A DNA stretch of 28,383 nucleotides, from assembly GCA_934229335.1 (NCBI GenBank), contig CAKQDQ010000020.1, positions 1 through 28,383 of the forward strand, given 5' to 3'. This document shows positions 1 to 8,800 of the stretch, piece by piece. A program made the position numbers and the translations under genes. How positions within the stretch are numbered: the stretch's first letter is position 1; each line of letters starts with the position of its first letter. The stretch comes from an uncultured Prevotella sp. Its GTDB lineage: Bacteria > Bacteroidota > Bacteroidia > Bacteroidales > Bacteroidaceae. Under the pieces are notes generated by a model that worked only from the letters and a program-made list of their open reading frames with translations, made no database searches and was not told the origin of the DNA.

Positions 1-662
1 CCCTCAAGGAGCTTATCACGCCATTCGTTGCACTCATCGATCATATCCTCAGGGATATCATCAACTTCGTACTCTGCACCCATTGTCTCGTCGTGCCAAA
101 GGATAGCCTTCATCTTAACGAGGTCAACGAGTCCCTTGAAGCTTTCTTCTGCACCGATAGGGCAGCAGAGGTTGATAGGGTTAGCACCGAGGACTTCCTT
201 CATCTGCTTAATTACGTCATAGTAATTAGCACCAGAACGGTCCATCTTGTTAACGTAACCGATACGTGGCACGTTATACTTGTCGGCCTGACGCCATACA
301 GTCTCAGACTGTGGCTCTACGCCACCTACTGCGCAGTATGTAGCAACGGCTCCATCAAGCACACGGAGTGAACGCTCAACCTCAGCGGTAAAGTCTACGT
401 GTCCCGGAGTATCGATAAGGTTAATTTTGTAGAGCTTATCCTGATAGTGCCAGAAACATGTTGTAGCAGCAGAAGTAATGGTAATACCGCGCTCCTGCTC
501 CTGTGCCATCCAGTCCATTGTTGCGCTACCGTCGTGAGTCTCACCTATTTTGTGAGTCTTACCAGTGTAGAACAGAATACGCTCAGAAGTAGTTGTCTTA
601 CCAGCATCAATGTGAGCCATGATACCGATGTTACGAGTCAAATGCAAATCGTGCTTAGCCAT
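1..662 (-). CDS. fusA: Elongation factor G, N-terminal part (cut by window edge)
   Basis: Translational GTPase that drives ribosomal translocation in the cytoplasm. Reading the minus strand from the ATG at 660-662 gives a protein beginning [20 protein letters not shown], which runs into the P-loop AHIDAGKTT, then the switch I-type stretch RGITI, the DTPGHVDF G3 motif and the NKMD G4 motif, all typical of EF-G. About 220 codons are present of roughly 700 expected, so the gene continues beyond base 1. A purine-rich GGAGGA Shine-Dalgarno-like sequence (671-676) lies about 8 bases before the ATG, unusually clear for this phylum and supporting this start. It is the third gene of the str operon, 31 bases after rpsG. 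No frameshift is seen in the visible part. Confidence 0.97.
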   Translation of the reverse strand, partial: MAKHDLHLTRNIGIMAHIDAGKTTTSERILFYTGKTHKIGETHDGSATMDWMAQEQERGITITSAATTCFWHYQDKLYKINLIDTPGHVDFTAEVERSLRVLDGAVATYCAVGGVEPQSETVWRQADKYNVPRIGYVNKMDRSGANYYDVIKQMKEVLGANPINLCCPIGAEESFKGLVDLVKMKAILWHDETMGAEYEVDDIPEDMIDECNEWRDKLLE

Positions 663-693
663 TTCTTATTTCCTCCTTATATTATATTAAAGA

Positions 694-1170
694 TTAGAAA
701 CGGAAGTGAGCGAATGCACGGTTAGCCTCAGCCATACGGTGCATATCTTCCTTACGCTTGAAGGCACCACCCTGGTTATTGTAAGCGTCCATTATCTCAG
801 CAGCGAGTTTTTCTGCCATACCCTTACCACCGCGCTTGCGTGCGAAGAGGATAAGGTTCTTCATAGAGATAGACTCCTTACGATCAGGACGGATTTCTGT
901 TGGCACCTGGAAAGTAGCACCACCGATACGGCGGCTCTTTACCTCCACATGAGGAGTGATATTGTCGAGAGCCTGCTTCCATATTTCGAGAGCTGACTTC
1001 TCTTCGTTCTGCATCTTCTCACCAACGGTGTTAAGAGCTGTATAAAAAATCTCGTAAGATGTGTTCTTCTTACCATCGTACATCAGATGGTTAACGAACT
1101 TTGACACTTTCTGGTCGTTGTAAACGGGATCTGGAAGGATCACACGCTTCTTTGGTTTTGCTTTTCTCAT
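694..1170 (-). CDS. rpsG: 30S ribosomal protein S7
   Basis: Primary 16S rRNA-binding protein of the small-subunit head. The 158-residue product starts [15 protein letters not shown] and contains the S7 signatures [27 protein letters not shown] and the C-terminal end RAFAHFRF. The open frame extends upstream to 1221, adding 17 residues ([17 protein letters not shown]), but S7 of related bacteria starts at MRKAKPKK and has this length, so the ATG at 1168-1170 is chosen. No convincing Shine-Dalgarno precedes it; the leader is A-rich, as is common in Bacteroidetes. It lies between rpsL and fusA with no recognisable promoter of its own, so it is probably cotranscribed from the promoter upstream of rpsL. 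Confidence 0.97.
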   Translation of the reverse strand: MRKAKPKKRVILPDPVYNDQKVSKFVNHLMYDGKKNTSYEIFYTALNTVGEKMQNEEKSALEIWKQALDNITPHVEVKSRRIGGATFQVPTEIRPDRKESISMKNLILFARKRGGKGMAEKLAAEIMDAYNNQGGAFKRKEDMHRMAEANRAFAHFRF

Positions 1171-1324
1171 TTTTGCTTTTAATAATCTTGCTGAGGTTGT
1201 CTTGTCTTTCTGTGTCTTCAACGTTCTCTCTTGAACATTTACTCAACCTGTCGTCTTAACAAATCAGCAAAACGTTAAGTTTGTTTCTGTTTCCTTTTTT
1301 CTTAATTAAAAAGTGGCTCGGCTA

Positions 1325-1708
1325 TTACTTCTTAGCAGCTTTAGGACGCTTAGCACCGTACTTAGAACGACGCTGTGTACGGCTTGCTACACCAGCGGTA
1401 TCGAGAGTACCACGAACGATGTGATAACGTACACCTGGAAGGTCCTTAACACGTCCACCGCGTACAAGCACGATAGAGTGCTCCTGCAGGTTGTGTCCCT
1501 CTCCTGGGATGTAAGAGTTAACTTCTTTTGAGTTCGTCAGACGAACACGGGCTACTTTACGCATAGCCGAATTAGGCTTCTTCGGGGTAGTTGTATACAC
1601 ACGCACGCACACACCGCGACGCTGTGGACATGAGTCCAGAGCTGGTGACTTGCTCTTGTCTACAAGTACCTGTCTGCCTTTTCTTACCAATTGTTGAATT
1701 GTAGGCAT
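1325..1708 (-). CDS. rpsL: 30S ribosomal protein S12
   Basis: Decoding-centre protein of the small subunit. The 127-residue product begins [13 protein letters not shown] and carries the S12 motifs [19 protein letters not shown], the [10 protein letters not shown] loop and [13 protein letters not shown], ending in a lysine-rich tail ([12 protein letters not shown]). The two lysines whose substitution commonly gives streptomycin resistance (the PKKPNSA lysine and the VKDLPG lysine) are both wild type, so this allele looks streptomycin sensitive. It is the first gene of the str operon on the minus strand. A -7 element lies about 100 bases upstream (1806-1813). The 154 bases between its stop and the rpsG start hold no other gene that I can support. 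Confidence 0.97.
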   Translation of the reverse strand: MPTIQQLVRKGRQVLVDKSKSPALDSCPQRRGVCVRVYTTTPKKPNSAMRKVARVRLTNSKEVNSYIPGEGHNLQEHSIVLVRGGRVKDLPGVRYHIVRGTLDTAGVASRTQRRSKYGAKRPKAAKK

Positions 1709-1805
1709 TTTAATGTAATTTTAATTATATATTATTTTGTTTGTTTTCAACGTTTTACAAGACCCGAGCCACGAGTCTTACGGCTAATTTAAGCCTTTCG
1801 AGGTG

Positions 1806-1813
1806 CAAAGGTA
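1806..1813 (-). promoter_or_regulatory. Bacteroidetes -7 element for the str operon
   Basis: On the minus strand this reads TACCTTTG, a perfect match to the TAnnTTTG consensus recognised by the Bacteroidetes primary sigma factor. It is preceded by an A-tract (AGAAAAAAGTAG). No exact TTTG box is found 19-21 bases further upstream, so the -33 element is weak. The predicted transcript would have a leader of roughly 90 bases before rpsL. The same A-tract plus -7 arrangement precedes the CotH-family gene (9735-9742). Confidence 0.65.
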
Positions 1814-1915
1814 CTACTTTTTTCTGAAATAGCCTATATATATAAGATTATACAAACGCGTTTCGATGAATATTTAATAATAATTAACTAAAAGTCAAAA
1901 GATTTATACTTGCAT

Positions 1916-2003
1916 TGCGATTGGATAGTTATCGCAAGACGATTTGTACCTTTTCGTTGTGCGATTAGATAGTGATTGTGTTGCGATATGATAGTGATTG
2001 CGA
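1916..2003. repeat. Degenerate 22-bp periodic tandem repeat
   Basis: Four successive 22-base blocks start at 1916, 1938, 1960 and 1982. Blocks 1, 3 and 4 share a core close to TGCGATtrGATAGTgATyG; block 2 (GACGATTTGTACC...) is much more diverged. The array lies in the 579-base gap between rpsL and the GH78 gene (1709-2287), which also holds the rpsL promoter, a GGAA-looped hairpin (2041-2062), a terminator (2125-2165) and the 44-bp repeats (2182-2308). No believable gene is seen in this gap. Confidence 0.55.
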
Positions 2004-2040
2004 GGTCGCTGTTTTTGGGGGTTGATGGGGATGGGGGAAA

Positions 2041-2062
2041 CTGAGGCGTGGAAACGCCTCAG
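2041..2062 (+). other. Perfect 9-bp stem with GGAA (GNRA-type) tetraloop
   Basis: CTGAGGCGT, then GGAA, then ACGCCTCAG: a perfect inverted repeat whose plus-strand RNA would close a GNRA-type tetraloop. No U-tract follows, so it is not a terminator by itself. It sits 63 bases upstream of a strong terminator on the same strand, suggesting it may be part of a small structured transcript. No TAnnTTTG element with a spaced TTTG box is found upstream (nearest: TATACTTG at 1905-1912, one mismatch). Confidence 0.5.
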
Positions 2063-2124
2063 CACGAGGACTGGAGGGGTCTGTGCACTGATGATGGGTG
2101 AGGCTCACAAGGGAGGAGTGGTAC

Positions 2125-2165
2125 AAAAAAGCGGCACTTACGTGTTCTGTAAATGCCGCTTTTTT
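2125..2165 (-). terminator. Bidirectional rho-independent terminator after GH78
   Basis: A-tract (2125-2130), GCGGCA (2131-2136), inner TTAC/GTAA pairing, TGCCGC (2154-2159), then T-tract (2160-2165). The structure is symmetric, so it can stop transcripts on both strands. On the minus strand it lies about 120 bases past the GH78 stop codon; on the plus strand it would end any transcript crossing 1900-2124. Confidence 0.85.
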
Positions 2166-2181
2166 ATTTATTATTTCTGTC

Positions 2182-2308
2182 TTTCTTATCGCTTTGAGGT
2201 TACTTTACAACAGCGACCTTCAGCGTTTCTTATCGCTTTAAGGTTACTTTACAACAGCGACCTTCAGCTTTTCTTATCGCTTTGAGGTTACTTTACAACA
2301 GCGACCTT
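2182..2308. repeat. Three tandem 44-bp copies of the GH78 3' end
   Basis: Units start at 2182, 2226 and 2270 with a period of exactly 44 bases; the 39-base cores are identical apart from one substitution (G/A in the GCTTTGAGG/GCTTTAAGG stretch). The unit starting at 2270 contains the true GH78 stop (2288-2290). On the minus strand every unit spells codons for KVAVVK followed by TAA and the same downstream bases, so the last six codons, stop and following sequence have been copied twice beyond the gene. Confidence 0.9.
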
Positions 2309-5300
2309 TCTGGCGTCTACTATATATATGCCCTTAGCATTGGTTGGCAACTGCTTCATTCTGCGTCCTTCGATGTCATAGATTTCGCTTTCTGCCTTGT
2401 TTGCATTGGCGTTGACGTTACCAATGGCAGTAGCGTTCTTATCGCCTACGGTGAGTGTGTAAGTGCCTGATCCTATGGTAACATAGGCTTTGGTGCCTTT
2501 GGTCTCTACGGTTTCGACACCGTTTTGTCCTGCTATTACAGCCACACCGTTTTCTTTTACCGTTTCGTTGCCCTCACATGGCAGCACTACCTCTGCCTTA
2601 CTGTTGGCAGGAATGTCAAAGGTATATGTCAGTGCGCCATTGGCGTTACGCTCATAATGACTGCGTATTGTGCCGTAAATACTGTTTGTCGTTACGTCAA
2701 GGCTGTTCATGTCGGCAGGTATCCATGGCTCTATGCGCACCACGTCGAAAGCCGTTCCGCCGTTAGTTATTCCACCGAGTTGTGAGAAGAACCACTCCTC
2801 TATATGGTCCATCATGCAGTGGTTTTGTGAGAATGCGCCTACGTTCCAATATTCTGGTGTTGTAGTATACCCCTGCTTCACCCAGTAACCGTAGCTTGGG
2901 CAATCCGTCTGGTTGGCCATCTGGTATACGATGTCGTTGTAACCGTACTTTGCTAACGACATGAAGAGTGGCTTCAGAGCTATCTCGCCAGTTTTTATCT
3001 TGTAGTTGTCGCGTTTCACTCTTTCCGCGAGGTTCTTCGCAACGAGCTGTTCGTTCTCTGGCTCTACGAGTCCGTAGTACAGTGGCATGGCATATTCTGC
3101 CTGCTGTCCGTACTCGTATACACCGTTTTTATAGAAACGCTTGTTGAACGCATCCTTCGTCTTCTGTGCTTGTGCGAGGAACGCTGTTGCGTCGTTGTCC
3201 TTTCCTATATATTTTGCTATCTCCGCCATTGCGTTGAGCATATAATAATATGTGGTGGTGATAGTAAACTCGCCAGGCACCATAGGGTTCACTCCTGCGG
3301 TCTCCTGTCCCCAGTCGCTAAGCACGCTGTAGTTGTTGCCTGGCATGATGTTGTCTACAGTCTTAGATGTGTAGTAATCCATCAGTTTTTTCATCTGCGG
3401 ATAGTATGTCTGCATTGTCGTCACGTCTCCATACATCTTCCACGAGCGATATGGCACGAGTATGGCTGCACCGCCCCAGTTAGGGTCATCATCATAAACA
3501 GACATGAAGTGTGGTACCGTGCTTGGCACTCTGCCATTAGCATACTGTGCATCGAAACAATCGAGTACGACTTTCTTGTAGAAGTTCTCCATATCGTAGT
3601 TGTATACGAGGGAGTTATACATCTCGTTAGGCACGTCTAACCATCCGAGCTTCTCTCGCTGCGGGCAGTCTGTAATGCTGTTATACAGCTGACTCTGTAT
3701 GGCATCACGGCAAATGACGTGTATATCGTTAAGTAGCTGGTTGTCTGTAACGAATGTTCCTGCCTGCTCTACGTTGCTACGCAGTCTCATCGCAGTAAAG
3801 TCTTCTGGCTTCGGTGCCTCGTCAAGTCCTATAATCTGTAGATAACGGAAGCCGTGGTACATGAACTCGGGTCCCCACTCTTCTCCTTCTTCCTTGCCGG
3901 CAAAGGTATATGTCTCGTAGGTATCGGCAGGACCGGTGTAGTAGTTCTCCATGAACACGGAGCCGTCGGCATTAAGGCTCTCTCCTTCTCGCAGCGTTAT
4001 GGTCTGTCCGTTCTTTCCTTTCAGGCGGAAACGATACTGTCCGGCGAAGTTCTTACCAAAGTCTACTACGTAGAGATGATAGCCTCCGCTGTACACACTC
4101 TTCACGTCTACGGCGTTCCATTGCTCTACTATGCGTACAGGCTCATAATGACGAGCCTTCAGCTGCCCCATTCCTGTTGCCTGACTGCTTTTGAAGGTAG
4201 GCGTAATCACTACCGTAACAGGTTGCCACTGAGCTACATTGAAGTAGCTGTCGCTGACTCCTTCAATCTCTTTACGTGCGTCATAGTCCTCACCTCCCCA
4301 CCAGTTGCTGCCGAGGGTTGGCGATGGTGCGCTGGTCCACTGCCCATCGGTGAGCAGCGTTTCCGTAGTGCCGTCGGTGTATTCTATATGCAGCTCTGCT
4401 TTCAGGGCTTTGTCGCCAGTATTCTTTATCTCACCTTTTGAGTAGCGTCCTGTTAAGTTATCGACATTGAAGATGCCTCCTGCCACACGTGCTATCAGCG
4501 TGTTGTCGCCTTCACGCAGCAGCGGTGTGACGTCGTATGTAGAGTAAAGCACGGTCTTTTCGTACTCACTCTCGCCTGGTTCAAGACGGTTTTCTGTTAC
4601 AGCCTTACCGTTGAGTGTCATGTAGAACACTCCCAAGGCAGTGGCGTAAACACGTGCTCGCTTTATCTTCTTGCCATTACCTACGGTGAAGTTCCTGCCG
4701 ATGTAAGGTACTATCAATGAGTTGTTGACGAAACTCGGTGCCGCTCCGTTTGTCACGGTATAGGCAGTGGCGTAGGTTTTGTTGTCGTCTGACGTCTGTA
4801 CAGTATACGATGACGGGAAGTTTGCAGCCTCAGTACCGCTCGCTGCCTTATCGTCTTGGCGTGGATAGAGCACTATGCGGTCTATATTCATAGCCTCACC
4901 GAGGTCTGCCGTGATGTAGATATGCTGGTTATTGTTAGGTTTCTGCGTTGTGGTATAGCCCAACGTGGCACCTTGTATTATGCCATCGTTAATGTAGTTA
5001 ATGTTCCAGTTGCCCACGGTCCAAGTGTCACTGGCGGTAAACTTTGCCTTGCGTGCCACGTTCTCGCCATTGCTGTATATCTCCATCTCTGCCAGTTGCA
5101 GGAAATAGTACCTTGAGTCGGTAGACGCAGGCAGTCCTAATTTCGTGACATCTAACTTTACGTATCTACAGTTAGCGTCTACCTTTATCTCTACTTTGGC
5201 GTTAGCGTTGCTGGCAGACGGCTTAATCCACTGTGCTTTCCATTCGTTTGGCGTGAGGAAGGCGGTCTCAAAGGTGCTTTCCTTGACCTCTGACGCTTTG

Positions 5301-5629
5301 CCGTTCTGGTCGTATACCTTTACCGTCCATTGGTAGGGCGTACACGATGTCAACGCTGCGCCAGCATAAGCTATCTGGTTTTGCGTGGCAGATTCTATCT
5401 TGCCTGACTTCCATACCTCTACTCCGTCGGCTGTTTTCACTGTTATCTCGTAGGCAGACTGCTTAAATCCACGGCTGTCGCTTACCGTCTGCCAGCTGAA
5501 TGTCGGCACGCTGGTGTCTATTCCTAACGGTGACAGCAACCCGTTTACCTTTAGGTTAGTAGGTTGAAAATCTGCATAGCACATCATACCTGGTGCTAAC
5601 AGACTCATCAATAGTGTAGTTTTCTTCAT
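2288..5629 (-). CDS. Secreted GH78-family alpha-L-rhamnosidase with inserted F5/8C-like domain
   Basis: Predicted inverting exo-alpha-L-rhamnosidase acting outside the cytoplasm on rhamnose-containing glycans. A signal peptide (residues 1-19, cut near CYA/DF) is followed by a fibronectin/Ig-like domain (about 20-135), an F5/8C (discoidin)-like domain (about 145-300: LQLAEMEIYSNGENVA, YINDG, ADLGEAMNIDRIVLYPRQD), beta-sandwich domains (about 320-620), the (alpha/alpha)6 catalytic domain (about 620-970) and a C-terminal beta domain. The GH78 motif DCPQREKLGW is at 654-663 with E659 as likely acid; E926 in TTTPEYWN is the likely base. The usual GWTGD aspartate is displaced (GWLDV). Residues 1083-1113 (IYDIEGRR...KGIYIV) resemble a short type IX secretion tail. 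There is no canonical promoter within 195 bases upstream, so it may be read from the CotH-family gene. The exact glycan is unknown. Confidence 0.9.
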   Translation of the reverse strand: MKKTTLLMSLLAPGMMCYADFQPTNLKVNGLLSPLGIDTSVPTFSWQTVSDSRGFKQSAYEITVKTADGVEVWKSGKIESATQNQIAYAGAALTSCTPYQWTVKVYDQNGKASEVKESTFETAFLTPNEWKAQWIKPSASNANAKVEIKVDANCRYVKLDVTKLGLPASTDSRYYFLQLAEMEIYSNGENVARKAKFTASDTWTVGNWNINYINDGIIQGATLGYTTTQKPNNNQHIYITADLGEAMNIDRIVLYPRQDDKAASGTEAANFPSSYTVQTSDDNKTYATAYTVTNGAAPSFVNNSLIVPYIGRNFTVGNGKKIKRARVYATALGVFYMTLNGKAVTENRLEPGESEYEKTVLYSTYDVTPLLREGDNTLIARVAGGIFNVDNLTGRYSKGEIKNTGDKALKAELHIEYTDGTTETLLTDGQWTSAPSPTLGSNWWGGEDYDARKEIEGVSDSYFNVAQWQPVTVVITPTFKSSQATGMGQLKARHYEPVRIVEQWNAVDVKSVYSGGYHLYVVDFGKNFAGQYRFRLKGKNGQTITLREGESLNADGSVFMENYYTGPADTYETYTFAGKEEGEEWGPEFMYHGFRYLQIIGLDEAPKPEDFTAMRLRSNVEQAGTFVTDNQLLNDIHVICRDAIQSQLYNSITDCPQREKLGWLDVPNEMYNSLVYNYDMENFYKKVVLDCFDAQYANGRVPSTVPHFMSVYDDDPNWGGAAILVPYRSWKMYGDVTTMQTYYPQMKKLMDYYTSKTVDNIMPGNNYSVLSDWGQETAGVNPMVPGEFTITTTYYYMLNAMAEIAKYIGKDNDATAFLAQAQKTKDAFNKRFYKNGVYEYGQQAEYAMPLYYGLVEPENEQLVAKNLAERVKRDNYKIKTGEIALKPLFMSLAKYGYNDIVYQMANQTDCPSYGYWVKQGYTTTPEYWNVGAFSQNHCMMDHIEEWFFSQLGGITNGGTAFDVVRIEPWIPADMNSLDVTTNSIYGTIRSHYERNANGALTYTFDIPANSKAEVVLPCEGNETVKENGVAVIAGQNGVETVETKGTKAYVTIGSGTYTLTVGDKNATAIGNVNANANKAESEIYDIEGRRMKQLPTNAKGIYIVDARKVAVVK

Positions 5630-5784
5630 AGGTTTCTATTTAAGTGTTTAGTTACTTTTTTTCTCTACATTGTTTCTCGTATATTACTCTAATACGAATA
5701 ACTGCTTCTACTTACCTATTATCTCAACATATCTGTCATATACCTCTGTTTCTACACTACATTTACATTCTATACATAAAGCAA

Positions 5785-5815
5785 GAAGGTGCTTGGAACA
5801 TCTCCAAGCACCTTC
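5785..5815. terminator. 13-bp perfect hairpin between CotH-family and GH78 genes
   Basis: GAAGGTGCTTGGA (5785-5797), loop ACATC, then the exact complement (5803-5815). It begins 9 bases past the CotH-family stop on the minus strand, but the exit side on that strand is TTGCTTTATG, a poor U-tract. The T-rich run (5821-5835) is on the plus-strand exit side. It may be an inefficient terminator or a 3'-end stabiliser allowing read-through into GH78. Confidence 0.55.
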
Positions 5816-5824
5816 TCGCATTTT

Positions 5825-8800
5825 TTATTTTGTACCTACTGCCATATTTACCACAGCGTTAGCGTCGCTCATTGTTATCACTCCGTCGCCATTAACGTCG
5901 GCTGCTTTCACGTTGAACTTATCCGTACTGTCAAGCTTGTTGAGGTAATAATTCATTATCATGTTGGCATCTGCCACTGTCACTACGCCGTCTCCATTGA
6001 CGTCTCCCAATATGAACGCCACCTCGTCAGCATAATCTGCGGCTACGAACAGGTCTGACTCCTGCATACTGTTTGCCTTGCCTATCGTAGGATGTCGCAT
6101 CACGTAGTATGCGTTTCCACCGTCAGGATAACGTCCTACAGTATTATCCTCCGCTGTAACGTTATACTGTAGCACGTCAGTAAACTCCTTCGGTGTCTCT
6201 GGATACGCCGCATACAGTGTGCTGTTGGCATCAACGAAGTCACTACCTGCAGTGAGTACGACTTGCTGTCCGTCGTTATTAGCAAGCTTAAAGGAAGCGT
6301 GTAGCTGGGTTAGCGACATTCGCTTGCTGCACCAGACCACGAGGTGACCATGAGCAGGGATAATGGTATTCACTCCGTCTTCTGCCGTTATCTGGAACTT
6401 CTTTGGCTTGGCAGGATTGTCAGAGAGGTACAGTCCTGCCGCGTCTATGTCGGTATCGGTGGTGTTATACAGCTCTACCCAGTCGTCTTTCTTTACATAT
6501 TCGTTGACATACATGCTGTTGGCAGGGCTTACTTCGTTTATCTTCACTGGCACATTGTGCGCCAAGCGTGTCGCATCGTCATCTTTCTCCCACACCGCTG
6601 TCAGCTTCTGTGCTCCGCTTTCTGGCAGGGTGTATGCAGGGGTAAGGGACACATAGCTGTCTGACGCAGTGTTAGTAGCGTCCTTCCAACCCACAAACTT
6701 ATAGCCTACTGGGGCTTTTGCCTCTACCTTTATAGGTGCAAAGAGGTAGCCATCAAACTTGCCTGTGGGTACTTCCATACCGTTAAGCAGTATCGCTGCG
6801 CCCTCCATGCTGCTCTCAAGGGTCACTTCCTGCGCTGCGACAGACGAGAGTTTCATCTCGCTAACACTCTTTAGATGGTCTATAAACGTCTTATGACGTG
6901 AGTCAGTGAAGCTGTTTATTATCTGGTTCGCGGTGCTGTAAGGGTTGACATTGCCTCCGAGAGCGAGGTTTGTGGCTACGTCATTGACTACGCTTTCTAC
7001 TCTTTCTGGCGTATATACCGAGCCACCCATGAGGCAGAAGGCATCTATGAACTTCTTGCGGAAGGTGTCATTCTGCAACATATTGCGGAAGATGGTGACA
7101 AACTTTATCTCATTCGTCACGCGAGTGCCCTCTATACTCTCGCCTGTAGACCAGTCATAGCCATGCCTTACGTCAAAGGTATAGGTCTGTTTAGCGAAGA
7201 ATCGGTCAAACGGATGATTGGTACTGAGTGCTCCATCGAGGTCGAAGAGCACGAAACGGAAGCGTCCGTCTTCTGCACTTCTAAAGCCCTTGACATTGTT
7301 CTGCGGCCAGTCCGTACCTCCTAAATACATCTCTGTCGCCATATAGTTTACGTATTCGTCGATGTCAACGAGCTTTTCTATCTCGGCATATACTTCTTCT
7401 GACGCAGCTTTCGCTGAAAGGTCGTAGAAGCGGTTGAAGGCATCAATAGTGCCAGACTTCTGCACATAGCCTGAGTCTGGGCATATTTCAAACTGGTCCA
7501 TGAGGTCAGTGTCAATGCCATAGTTAGCATATCCGTAATGCTTATTGTTGGGTTCGCGCATATTTAGCACCGCATAAGCGGAGCCATTGATATATACATG
7601 TACTGGTTGCCATGCCTGATACTCCACGTACAAACCGCTACGAGCCGCCACTTGCTGCAATGCCACGTCCTTAATACGGCATCCATTGTCATTGCCTCCA
7701 TTGCGAATCTGTAGCACTTTATGCTTTAAGTATGGCTTTTCAGCAAAGAATTGCGCGTCAAAGCTGTTCTTTCCGTCAAAGAGCTTGTTGGCTTTCAGCT
7801 TGAACGAGTGTGGACTCCAGCCCCTACTCCAGCCTCCGCAGGCAGAGAGGTTACACTCTTGGTTGACCAAACACTCGTTGTCTCTGCTGATATATTCAAA
7901 GTTTACGGGGCGATCCCAGTCCATATTGGCATTATAGTTCGCTGTCTGACCGTTGCCAGGACGACCGTATTCACTGTTTTGGAAAATGCCATAATCAGTC
8001 AGAAACAGCGAGTTGGGAGCGGTAATGAGCGATATTATAGGGAACGGCTCATTGCCATTATTATATATAAATGTACGCGAGACGACACGACTTGGCAGAT
8101 ACCCGTCCTTGAACAAACGAAAACGGTAGCACGTTGTCTTGCTAACAGTGAATGTACCCGTTGTGTTCGTCATGCCATTAGTCAGCGTTGGCGTCGTGCC
8201 GTTAGTGGTATAGCGCAACGTTGCGCCCGCTGGTATCTGCACTGTCACGTTGACTGTGCCACTAAATAATTGTCCATCTGGGGTTACTACAGGTTCATCA
8301 AGGCGCGTTGTGGCAAAACCACCGCAACCATTGTTACTTTCTCCTGGCGTAGCATTTGCCGTTATGCCCCACTCTGCCGTGCCATCCGTAGTACGTGCAT
8401 AGCTGGTACGCGCTACAGCCGCAGGGTAATCCTGTTGTGCAATGATGTTAGTGCCATCAGAAATAATAATCGTTCCACCGTCAACATCAAGCTTATCGTC
8501 TATCTGTCGCCATGACAGTTTGGTGAAATTGTCATGATGGTCAAAGTTAAGTACAGCGTATCCGCCTGACGGTAACACCTCGTAATAGTCCACAAGACGA
8601 TGTTTCTTCAGGTTCGTAGCATCGTCACTAACGTATAATCCAGCTAACATCACGCCCTTAGTCGTAGGGTTATACAGCTCAACCCATGAGCCAAAGTTCG
8701 TGGAAGGGTCACGATACTCGTCTATGTTGCCAGCCATAATCTCGTTAATGACAACATTCTGGGCTGTTGGCGCAGCGGGAGTCTCCACCTTTACGGTACA

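Noticed and set aside
1171..1221. N-terminal extension of S7
   Set aside because: S7 in related bacteria starts at MRKAKPKK; the 17 extra codons are only an open frame upstream.
1998..2285. 95-residue open frame on the plus strand
   Set aside because: It runs through the GGAA hairpin, a strong terminator and the 44-bp repeats, and has no protein-like composition.
1916..2308. CRISPR-like array
   Set aside because: The repeats are contiguous tandem units without unique spacers and no cas gene is nearby.
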